Assembly: GCA_964422205.1 (NCBI GenBank)
Contig: CAYRAI010000071.1
Location: 1 to 5,907 of the forward strand
Reading direction: 5' to 3'
Source: CAZNYN01 sp964422205
Lineage (GTDB): Bacteria > Synergistota > Synergistia > Synergistales > Synergistaceae
DNA: 5,907 nucleotides
The notes below the pieces were generated by a model. That model was not told where the DNA came from and did no database searches. It saw only the letters and a program-made list of their open reading frames with translations. The stretch's first letter is position 1. Each line of letters opens with the position of its first letter. This document shows, in pieces, positions 1-5,463 of this stretch. The translations under genes and the position numbers were made by a program.

Positions 1-221
1 TCTTCCTTTAAAATATCTTTTTTAATATTTTCATAATTTAATTGAAAATATTCTTCGCTATTCTTTTCAAATATATCGTTTATATTTTCCAGAATCTTCT
101 TGAGTTTGCGATACCTCTTCTTGAAATCTGATATATTATAATAAGCAAACCAAACAAAACCTAAAATAAACACGTAATTGATGTAACCAAGTTTTAATAT
201 ATATGCAATAACCGTTGACAC
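1..221 (-). CDS. N-terminal part of an unrecognised single-pass membrane protein (runs off left edge)
   Basis: The reverse strand stays open from a GTG at 221 to the window edge, giving 73 codons with no stop. I chose this start because a strong Shine-Dalgarno, AGGGAGG (229-235), sits 7 bases upstream. Residues about 13-28 form one hydrophobic, aromatic-rich segment (GYINYVFILGFVWFAYY). A highly charged Lys/Glu/Asn-rich stretch follows from about residue 32 and looks helical, possibly coiled coil. The layout predicts a short N-terminus, one membrane anchor and a cytoplasmic helix. Composition is very AT-rich compared with the genes to the right, consistent with horizontal acquisition. I do not recognise the family. 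N-terminal anchors followed by long helices occur in MotA/ExbB-like proteins and many defence or phage membrane proteins, but too little is visible to assign one. The gene call rests on the open frame, the ribosome site and the sensible protein pattern. Confidence 0.7.
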   Translation of the reverse strand, partial: MSTVIAYILKLGYINYVFILGFVWFAYYNISDFKKRYRKLKKILENINDIFEKNSEEYFQLNYENIKKDILKE

Positions 222-308
222 GCAAATTCCTCCCTACTATTTTTCAAAATCGTATCAATTCATTGTTGACGAAAAGAGTATATTCTATATATTTTCGGCC
301 ACTTAAGC

Positions 309-337
309 ATCATATGCCAGAATTTTAACTTTTGCAA
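309..337 (-). promoter_or_regulatory. Possible sigma70 promoter for the left-edge membrane protein gene
   Basis: On the minus strand TTGCAA (332-337) and TATGAT (309-314) are separated by 17 bases, giving 4/6 and 5/6 matches to the -35 and -10 consensus. It points toward the GTG at 221 and would give a leader of about 80 bases. The surrounding DNA is AT-rich, so chance matches are likely; this is a candidate only. Confidence 0.35.
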
Positions 338-353
338 ACTAAAAATTTTCGCT

Positions 354-400
354 AAAAAGAACAAGTTTAATTAGTTTGGCATAGCCGCCATGTTCTTTTT
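354..400 (-). terminator. 10-bp perfect inverted repeat downstream of the ATPase gene, possible weak terminator
   Basis: AAAAAGAACA (354-363) and TGTTCTTTTT (391-400) are exact reverse complements separated by 27 bases. The loop contains a smaller TGGC/GCCA stem. The repeat begins 8 bases past the ATPase stop codon, and on the minus strand its second arm ends in five Ts, as expected for a factor-independent terminator. The stem is mostly A-T and the loop is long, so it would be weak. It could instead be a protein-binding inverted repeat. Confidence 0.35.
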
Positions 401-408
401 GCCGCACT

Positions 409-1605
409 CTAGTTTGAAAGCCAATCCGGCAGGTACTTTTGCCTTATGCCGTCATAGTTTGAATCTGTTCCTATCTTGTCCAGAGTCAACAGGAATTTAG
501 GGTGGGAATCGCTGATTTTTTTCAGCGGAGCAAGTTCGCGCTCCAGTGTTGCGGGGTCAAGGACGCTTGCCGAAACTTGGAAGTACGAGACACCCTCTGC
601 CGAAGAACAAACGAAATCAACCTCGGACTCTCCCAGCTTGCCCACGTTCACTCTGCCGCCACGTCTTAAGAGCTCGAAGTAAACTATGTTCTCAATGAGG
701 TGCCCGATATCTGCGGAAGCGCCGGACAAAAGAAGTGAGCGTATCGCCGTATCAACAAGATAATATTTGGAAAGCGTCTTCAAGTGCTGACGGCCCTTTA
801 TATCATATCTGTCCGCTTTGTAAAATATGTAACTCTCTGTGAGAGCGTGAAGGTAGGCATCCACAGTGCCGTAGGAAACCTTGCGCCCCGAGGAAATAAG
901 TGTGTCCGTGATTTTTTTGGGGGAGAGGCAGCTGCCTATATTGCTGGCAGCAAACTTTATTATGCTTTCAAGCAGGGGGATATCGTTGATACCGTGCCTT
1001 GATGCTATATCTTTTATAACAATCGTGTTAAAAATTCCTTCGATGTAAGGCATAACCGATGCCATATCACGCTTTTGAAGCGACACATATGGAAAAGCTC
1101 CGAACCTCAGATAGTCATTAAAATATTCCTCCAAGCTCTTTTCCCCTGCCTGTGCCATGCAATATTCCTTGAAGGAAAACGGCAGCATATCAACGGTCAC
1201 ATAGCGGCCTGAAAGCAGAGTGGCAAGTTCGCCGGACAGCATGTAAGCATTGGATCCTGTGATATGCAGGTCAACATTGCCTTTTATGAACAAACTGTCT
1301 GCGACTTTCTCAAAACCTGCGCAATTCTGCACTTCGTCGAGAAAAACATAAGCAGTTCTATTCTGCGGCAGCCTTTCGGAAATATATTTATACAAGAGCT
1401 TGTAGTCACACAATTCCTCATAATCCAAATCCTCAAAATTTATCAAAATAATATCAGCATCAGCCACTCCTGCCGTTTTGAGCCAATCTATATATTGCAA
1501 AAAGAGCGTCGACTTGCCGCAGCGCCGCACCCCTGTCACGACCTTTATGACATCCTTGTCTTTGAAAGAAATGAGTTTGCTAAGATAGTCTTCGCGAATT
1601 ACCAT
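409..1605 (-). CDS. AAA_14 / DUF4143 family ATPase (COG1373 type)
   Basis: This encodes a 398-residue cytoplasmic P-loop ATPase with the two-part build of the AAA_14 plus DUF4143 family, at its usual length. The Walker A motif is GVRRCGKST (residues 25-33), Walker B is YVFLDEVQ (about 87-94), a sensor-like ITGSNA lies near 115-120, and SGRYV near 132-136 carries a likely arginine finger. The C-terminal half has the DUF4143 signature: an ENIVYFELLRR helix near 305, GESEVDFV near 325-332 and YFQVSAS near 341-347. This resembles a PD-(D/E)XK nuclease fold, but the last motif lacks the catalytic lysine. The cellular role of the family is not established. The frame stays open to a TTG at 1671, but I prefer the ATG at 1605: GGGGGGA lies 7 bases upstream, and a near-consensus promoter lies between the two starts. 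The gene looks intact and monocistronic, ending in TAG at 409-411. Confidence 0.93.
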   Translation of the reverse strand: MVIREDYLSKLISFKDKDVIKVVTGVRRCGKSTLFLQYIDWLKTAGVADADIILINFEDLDYEELCDYKLLYKYISERLPQNRTAYVFLDEVQNCAGFEKVADSLFIKGNVDLHITGSNAYMLSGELATLLSGRYVTVDMLPFSFKEYCMAQAGEKSLEEYFNDYLRFGAFPYVSLQKRDMASVMPYIEGIFNTIVIKDIASRHGINDIPLLESIIKFAASNIGSCLSPKKITDTLISSGRKVSYGTVDAYLHALTESYIFYKADRYDIKGRQHLKTLSKYYLVDTAIRSLLLSGASADIGHLIENIVYFELLRRGGRVNVGKLGESEVDFVCSSAEGVSYFQVSASVLDPATLERELAPLKKISDSHPKFLLTLDKIGTDSNYDGIRQKYLPDWLSN

Positions 1606-1629
1606 TTTAATTCCCCCCACTCCACCGCA

Positions 1630-1658
1630 AATATACACCCTGCCTCCATAAGTGTCAA
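1630..1658 (-). promoter_or_regulatory. Near-consensus sigma70 promoter of the ATPase gene
   Basis: On the minus strand a perfect TTGACA (1653-1658) and TATATT (1630-1635, one mismatch to TATAAT) are separated by exactly 17 bases. The predicted transcript starts about 17 bases before the ATG at 1605, leaving a very short leader that is nearly filled by the G-rich ribosome site. The promoter lies downstream of the alternative TTG start at 1671, so it also argues for the shorter protein. Confidence 0.7.
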
Positions 1659-1751
1659 AAATTTTTCTCAAATCAGAAAAAACTTTTAATATTTATATTT
1701 TTTTATTCTACAGAGGAAAAATTATACTATTTACGCTGCTCAATTTTTCTT

Positions 1752-2074
1752 GTGAAATACTATAACACCGGACAGAATTTTGTGGCTGGCTTAAAGCCAC
1801 TATCGAGAGGAAAAAGGGCTCGTTATTATACTGCGTGCGGATATATACTCTTCCCAGTTGTAAGAAAACAGGGATTCCCTTTGCTTCGGAGAACGAGAGC
1901 TGTATGCACGCCTGCGGACATGACGCTCATATCGCGATGCGGCTCGGCGCGGCGCGTATACTCTGTGATATGAAGGGTAAACTGCGCAGCACGGTTAAGC
2001 TGATGTTCCAGTCAGCTGAGGAGTCCTGCCACGGAGCGAAATACTACGTGGAGAAGGGCTGCCTTAAAGGCTGA
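1752..2074 (+). pseudogene. Remnant of an M20 family amidohydrolase/peptidase (three frames, truncated at both ends)
   Basis: Three consecutive reading frames together spell an internal piece of an M20 metallohydrolase of the hippurate/N-acyl-amino-acid hydrolase type. Frame one (about 1752-1797) gives TGQNFVAGLK, matching the family's TG-x-VAGL region. Frame two (about 1807-1842) gives EEKGLVIILRAD, matching the LRAD stretch. Frame three (about 1844-2071) gives TGIPFASENE, then MHACGHDAH with the metal-binding Cys and His, and FQSAEE with the catalytic glutamate pair (usually FQPAEE). It ends at an in-frame TGA (2072-2074). Roughly the first 60 residues are missing, the space being taken by the ATPase 5' region, as are the C-terminal two thirds. 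It is therefore about 110 residues of a family normally near 390. Bases 2075-2162 show no convincing continuation in any frame, only a short CCTGA/TCAGG inverted repeat. It cannot encode a working enzyme. Confidence 0.85.
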
Positions 2075-2162
2075 GGGGTGCGGACAAAAACTTGGGATAG
2101 ACCTTGTTGCCTGACTGCATCAGGTCTCACGGCTTGGTTTTGCTCTTATTACCGGCTGAATT

Positions 2163-3467
2163 TTATACTCCCGCTATTACCACGCTTGTTATGAAAATAT
2201 CGCCTTTTATGTCAAAGTACCATGTGCCGCCATGTTTTTCCACTACGTATCTGATGCTTCGGGTTCCCACGCCTCCGTCCTCTCTGGGCGATATAGGCAT
2301 TCCCATGATGTCAAAGCTGATGACTGAGGGGTCGCAGCTGTTTTTTACTTGGAGAATGAGTTTTCCGTCTCGGTATGACGTGTATATTTTTATGGAGCGT
2401 TCTGTGCCGAGCGGAGCAGCTTCGCAGCCTTTGATTGCGTTTTCCACTGCGTTCGCGTAGATGGAGGCGAGTTCCATGTCGTCGATTTTCAGGCTTGTCG
2501 GAACAGAGGCGTTGATTCCCACTTTTATACCCCGTTTTTCGGCACGTTTGCCGTATATTGAGAGTATCGCGTTTACCGTGTAGTTTGCGCAGTATGTTTT
2601 TTAATTTCCGGTCTCTATGGTTTCAAGTATGCTGTTGATATAAGCTGCCGCTTTTTCTGTTTGTCCGCTGCCGAGGAGCGATAGCAGTATGTTTCCGTGG
2701 TGTCTCATGTCGTGGCGTACTCTCATCATTGTCTGTCTTGAGCCTTCGAACATGCCCATTTCGTCTCTTTGTCTGCGAAGCTGTTCTCTCAGGAGTCTGC
2801 TGTTTTCCTGTTCAAAAGTAAGTGCTCTGCTTTGTTTCATGGTTTCATAGATTCCCGCGTAGCAGAGGCACATGCTAAACAGTATCAGAAACGATGCGGC
2901 ATAGATTAGCAGTATTCCAATGCCTGTGACTGCGGATGAGACTCCTATCAGGAGCATGTTTGTGAGAGAAAAGACCGCCGGAATGAGAGCTGTCGCGCTG
3001 TGACGCCTTCCAATGCTCTCAACTACTGTACGAAATGGGGCTTTTAGTTTTATCGCAAGCAGGAGCATTCCTGCAAACATGACGATTATAAGAGGAAAGA
3101 GCATTAAGTAAGGTGCGTTAAGCTGAGATATGACCGCGCCTGAGGTTATGACGATAGATCCGCATATATTAAGGACTGTGAAATATATAAAGAAAATTTT
3201 CCGTCCGCTGTCTTTTACTATCGCCGCAAAAACTATAAGAGGCAGGAAGAGGGAGACAGGACGCCAGAGGTCAAACAGTCCGCCGTCAAGCAGATGCTCC
3301 ATTAGAACGCACAGAGCGAATAATGCGGAAAACGCGGCGGCGCATATTGCATAAGCGCGCTTTCTCTCTATCTTGTACTCAAACAGGATTGTCATGCAGC
3401 CGCAGGTTGCAAACCACACAATGGCCATTGCAGCGAGCAGCTGCCAGTGAGGAAGAGGAAGCACCAT
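2163..3467 (-). pseudogene. AgrC/LytTR-type sensor histidine kinase split by an in-frame TAA stop
   Basis: One reading frame of 434 codons encodes a complete membrane sensor kinase except for a TAA at codon 289 (2601-2603). Residues 1-207 hold about seven hydrophobic membrane segments, 208-245 is charged and probably coiled coil, and the dimerisation/phosphotransfer motif RHDMRHH places the phosphoacceptor histidine at 252. After the TAA the same frame continues with the usual linker (YTVNAILSIY), then a GHKL ATPase domain with N-box YANAVENAIKG (Asn 343), VKNSCD, and a GGVGTRSI glycine box (398-405). It ends in TAA at 2163-2165. The start ATG has GGGAG (3477-3481) 9 bases upstream and lies 3 bases after the response regulator stop, so the pair was an operon. 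As it stands, translation yields a kinase without its ATP-binding domain. The ATPase part could restart at a GTG (2522), but no ribosome site is evident. A sequencing error or readthrough is possible; the broken partner regulator makes real decay more likely. Confidence 0.88.
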
Positions 3468-3470
3468 GAT

Positions 3471-4211
3471 TTAAGACTCCCTTTCTGCGTTGAATGTGTA
3501 TTCAATAAACCATTTTTTTACAGTCATATACTCACCGCGCGCTATGGGGACAATCAAACCGTCAGACATTGTGACGGAGTTTGAGCTTATCCGAACGGCA
3601 TAGCGCATGTTGATTATGAACGAGCGGTGCGGCGACATAAATGCTCTGTTTGCGCTGAGTTTTTCGTAAATCGAGGATAGGGTTTCGTGCAGGAGCAGGG
3701 TTCTGCCCGTCTGTGAGGAGCAGTTTTTGTTCCCTAATGCATGACTCCGCCGTGATAATGGCTGAAAACGGCACTTTTTCTATCACGCCTCTGTCGGTGC
3801 GGCAGATAAGACATTCAATCGGGGCTTTCGCAAGAGCGGATACAGCCCTGTCCATAGCACACTCAAAGCTCTTTTTGTCTATCGGCTTTTCAATGTAGTG
3901 TGCTGCGCCGACTTCAAAGGCGGCTACAGCATGTTCACGAGATGAGGTGAGAAATATTATTTGGCATTTCGGCAGAGCTTTGCGCAGCGATTTCGCAAGT
4001 GTTATGCCGTCTGTAACGTTCATATATATATGTCGAGCAGATATATATCGCCGATAAGTCCGTTGTCCAGGTCATCCTGCAGAGCGAATGGGGCTGTGTA
4101 TTGAACAGTTTCTAATTCCACATCAGGGTGAGACGCCGCCTAATCGCCGACAAGCCGCGTTATGCCGCCTATGTATATTTTTTCGTCGTCGCATATTACA
4201 ACTCTCAGCAC
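3471..4211 (-). pseudogene. LytTR-family response regulator, broken by a nonsense codon and two frameshifts
   Basis: Across frames this spells a full receiver plus LytTR DNA-binding protein of about 245 residues, the normal AgrA/LytR-like length. It starts at GTG 4211 behind GGGAG (4220-4224). Receiver residues are all present: acidic pair Asp8-Asp9, phospho-acceptor Asp60 in LLDIYM, Thr88 in FLTSS and Lys108 in IEKPI. The LytTR domain starts near residue 132 (ICRTDRGVIEKVPF) and ends with the typical FMSPHRSFIINM and ARGEYMTVKKW stretches before TAA (3471-3473). Three lesions are visible: an in-frame TAG at codon 24 (4140-4142), two extra bases in an (AT)5 tract (4022-4031), and one extra base near 3700-3703 just after LLLTDG. 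Only the middle part (3562-4023) remains open. It follows the DUF3089 gene by 24 bases and precedes its kinase partner. The gene is almost certainly non-functional unless the lesions are sequencing errors. Confidence 0.9.
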
Positions 4212-4235
4212 AGTTATGTCTCCCTGCAGATGTTT

Positions 4236-5240
4236 TTATTTTTGCATAAACGCAGCTATTCTGTCTTTTGCGTTCTGTCTTATCTTCATGTAGTAAAATT
4301 CATAGTCCCAGCCGTGGTATATTCCGCGTCCGAAGATCGGCGACATTGCCGCCGGAGTTTCGTATTTCGCCTGTTCGGCAGAGGAGCAGACCACCGTGCC
4401 CCTTTCGAGGTTCAGATAAGCATCGGCTATGCCCGGCACATCAAGCGACATTACACCGCCTGCAAGTTCCTTTGTCATACTGCCCAAGTTGTCAGCAGAC
4501 AGAGCTTTCACTGTGTCGCGTCTCCAGTTTATGGGATTTATCGAGATGGAGCCTTCAAGCCACACAGGGTCGTTGCCCGCCACAGTCGGAGCTTCCGTGT
4601 TCCATGAAAGTATCACGCCTGTGTCGTTTGACGTATTGGCGAATTTCAGATTTCTGTTCGCGTTCATGTATGATTCTTCTATGGAATAGCCTATCCCGTA
4701 GGCCGCGACCATTTTTTTGTAACGGTCGGGGTGTTTTTTCATATAGTCCGCAAGGAGAAGTTTCAGCACATTTGAGCCTTGAGAGTGAGCGGCAAGGATG
4801 TAGGGACGCCCATTGTTGTAATGGGCAAAGTAGTAATCCAATGCTGCCTCTGCATCCGTGAGAGGCTCTTTTGCCAAAACGGCGTCTTTTACGTCATTGG
4901 AGAGAGTGAGGGCATACATGCCGTCCGCCTGCCGGTAGTATGGAGCAAAGATATCCACCGCGGTTTCAAAGGCTGCCGCCTGCTTTTTAAATACGGCAGA
5001 AGCGCTCTCTCTCATACCCTTGTCGTCTATGGAGCATATCACAGGCTGAACGTCGGGGCTCGTCCTTATGTATGCAGTGGGATAAAAATATATCACATCT
5101 GCAGAGCAGCTTCGCTCTGAGGGAAGAGCTATCCAGTTCTCCGCCTTTGAATAGTCCGACGGAGCTATGGCGTTGGCAGAACCTGAGCAGCCGCTGCTGC
5201 CGCCTGAGGTCGATTTGGCTGTGTTTGTGGCTACCGCCAT
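4236..5240 (-). CDS. DUF3089 family alpha/beta hydrolase, probably a secreted protein that has lost its signal peptide
   Basis: The 334-residue product matches the DUF3089 alpha/beta-hydrolase family. DYSKAENWIALP (29-40) and DVIYFYPTAYI (48-58) are the family's opening strands. The nucleophile elbow is AHSQGS with Ser153, where the first glycine of GxSxG is alanine. The C-terminal block YHGWDYEFYYMKIRQN with His309 and Asp312 matches the usual His-x-x-Asp...Asn-x-x-x-x-x-Arg end motif. An esterase- or lipase-like reaction is likely, but the substrate is unknown. Residues 1-28 are a Ser/Gly/Ala linker containing SGGSSGCSGSA with no hydrophobic leader, and no ribosome site precedes the ATG at 5240. 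Three codons upstream in the same frame is a TAG (5247-5249). Beyond it MKQRVLW, from an ATG at 5270, would make a plausible signal-peptide start if the TAG were a sense codon. The enzyme domain is intact; export and translation start are doubtful. It was probably cotranscribed with the downstream regulator pair. Confidence 0.85.
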   Translation of the reverse strand: MAVATNTAKSTSGGSSGCSGSANAIAPSDYSKAENWIALPSERSCSADVIYFYPTAYIRTSPDVQPVICSIDDKGMRESASAVFKKQAAAFETAVDIFAPYYRQADGMYALTLSNDVKDAVLAKEPLTDAEAALDYYFAHYNNGRPYILAAHSQGSNVLKLLLADYMKKHPDRYKKMVAAYGIGYSIEESYMNANRNLKFANTSNDTGVILSWNTEAPTVAGNDPVWLEGSISINPINWRRDTVKALSADNLGSMTKELAGGVMSLDVPGIADAYLNLERGTVVCSSAEQAKYETPAAMSPIFGRGIYHGWDYEFYYMKIRQNAKDRIAAFMQK

Positions 5241-5328
5241 CGCGGTCTACCACAGAACCCGCTGTTTCATCAAGGTCGAAAGCGGAGTTGATTTTTAAGA
5301 TTCTAAGGCGAAAACAAAAGACGCTTTA

Positions 5329-5353
5329 CCCCGCACTACAACAATTTGCGGGG
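5329..5353 (-). repeat. GC-rich hairpin, CCCCGCA/TGCGGGG, in the spacer before the hydrolase gene
   Basis: CCCCGCA (5329-5335) and TGCGGGG (5347-5353) are perfect reverse complements with an 11-base loop. On the minus strand the hairpin is followed, after about 7 bases, by TCTTTTGTTTT. It could act as a poor terminator for the upstream Synerg-CTERM gene, but the T-run is offset and interrupted. It shares the GCTTT-x-CCCCGC pattern with the neighbouring hairpin at 5386-5419. Confidence 0.45.
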
Positions 5354-5388
5354 AGACGAGAGGGGACACTGCTGGGAGACTAGAGGGG
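5351..5388. repeat. 15-bp direct repeat with one mismatch, 23-base period
   Basis: GGGAGACGAGAGGGG (5351-5365) recurs as GGGAGACTAGAGGGG (5374-5388), offset by 23 bases, close to two helical turns. The copies lie between and partly overlap the two GC-rich hairpins. They could be a protein-binding site or the trace of a small duplication. No function can be assigned. Confidence 0.6.
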
Positions 5389-5419
5389 CGGGGTGTTGCA
5401 GAGCAGCTTTGCCCCGCCC
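5386..5419 (-). terminator. GC-rich 8-bp-stem hairpin downstream of the Synerg-CTERM gene
   Basis: GGGCGGGG (5386-5393) pairs perfectly with CCCCGCCC (5412-5419). The 18-base interior holds most of a near-palindrome, GCAGAGCAGCTTTGC (5398-5412), that could form a second stem. It lies 44 bases past the Synerg-CTERM stop on the minus strand. No T-run follows on that strand, so it may stabilise the 3' end or be an intergenic repeat rather than a classical terminator. Confidence 0.4.
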
Positions 5420-5463
5420 GAATGTGCTTTTTGCCGTTTTTGCGTTATCTTTGTTCCGGTTAC

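Noticed and set aside
266..293. Promoter-like TTGACG-16-TATATT on the plus strand
   Set aside because: No plus-strand gene follows for more than 1.4 kb and the DNA is AT-rich, so a chance match is likely.
1606..1671. 22-residue N-terminal extension of the ATPase from a TTG start
   Set aside because: It has no ribosome site, reads poorly as protein, and overlaps the near-consensus promoter.
1782..1800. GTGGCT/AGCCAC hairpin near the start of the M20 remnant
   Set aside because: It overlaps the VAGLK coding segment and is short; no regulatory role can be supported.
2101..2127. CCTGA/TCAGG inverted repeat between the M20 remnant and the kinase end, as a terminator
   Set aside because: The stem is only 5 bp with no T-run on either strand; too weak to call.
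4128..4861. Long plus-strand open frames opposite the hydrolase gene
   Set aside because: They are Ser/Arg/Cys-rich antisense shadows of a well-supported minus-strand gene, with no recognisable protein features.
5098..5119. CAGAGC/GCTCTG hairpin inside the hydrolase gene sharing TGCAGAGCAGCTT with 5397-5409
   Set aside because: It lies within conserved coding sequence; the 13-base match is short and could be chance.
4987..5253. 88-codon minus-strand open frame overlapping the hydrolase N-terminus
   Set aside because: It is a shadow frame within the DUF3089 gene; it has no domain pattern and the hydrolase frame is clearly the real one.
2163..5270. Stop-codon recoding (TAG or TAA read as an amino acid) to explain the interrupted genes
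   Set aside because: The lesions include both TAG and TAA plus frameshifts, and the same codons end the intact genes (TAG for the ATPase; TAA for the hydrolase and the Synerg-CTERM protein). Gene decay is simpler.
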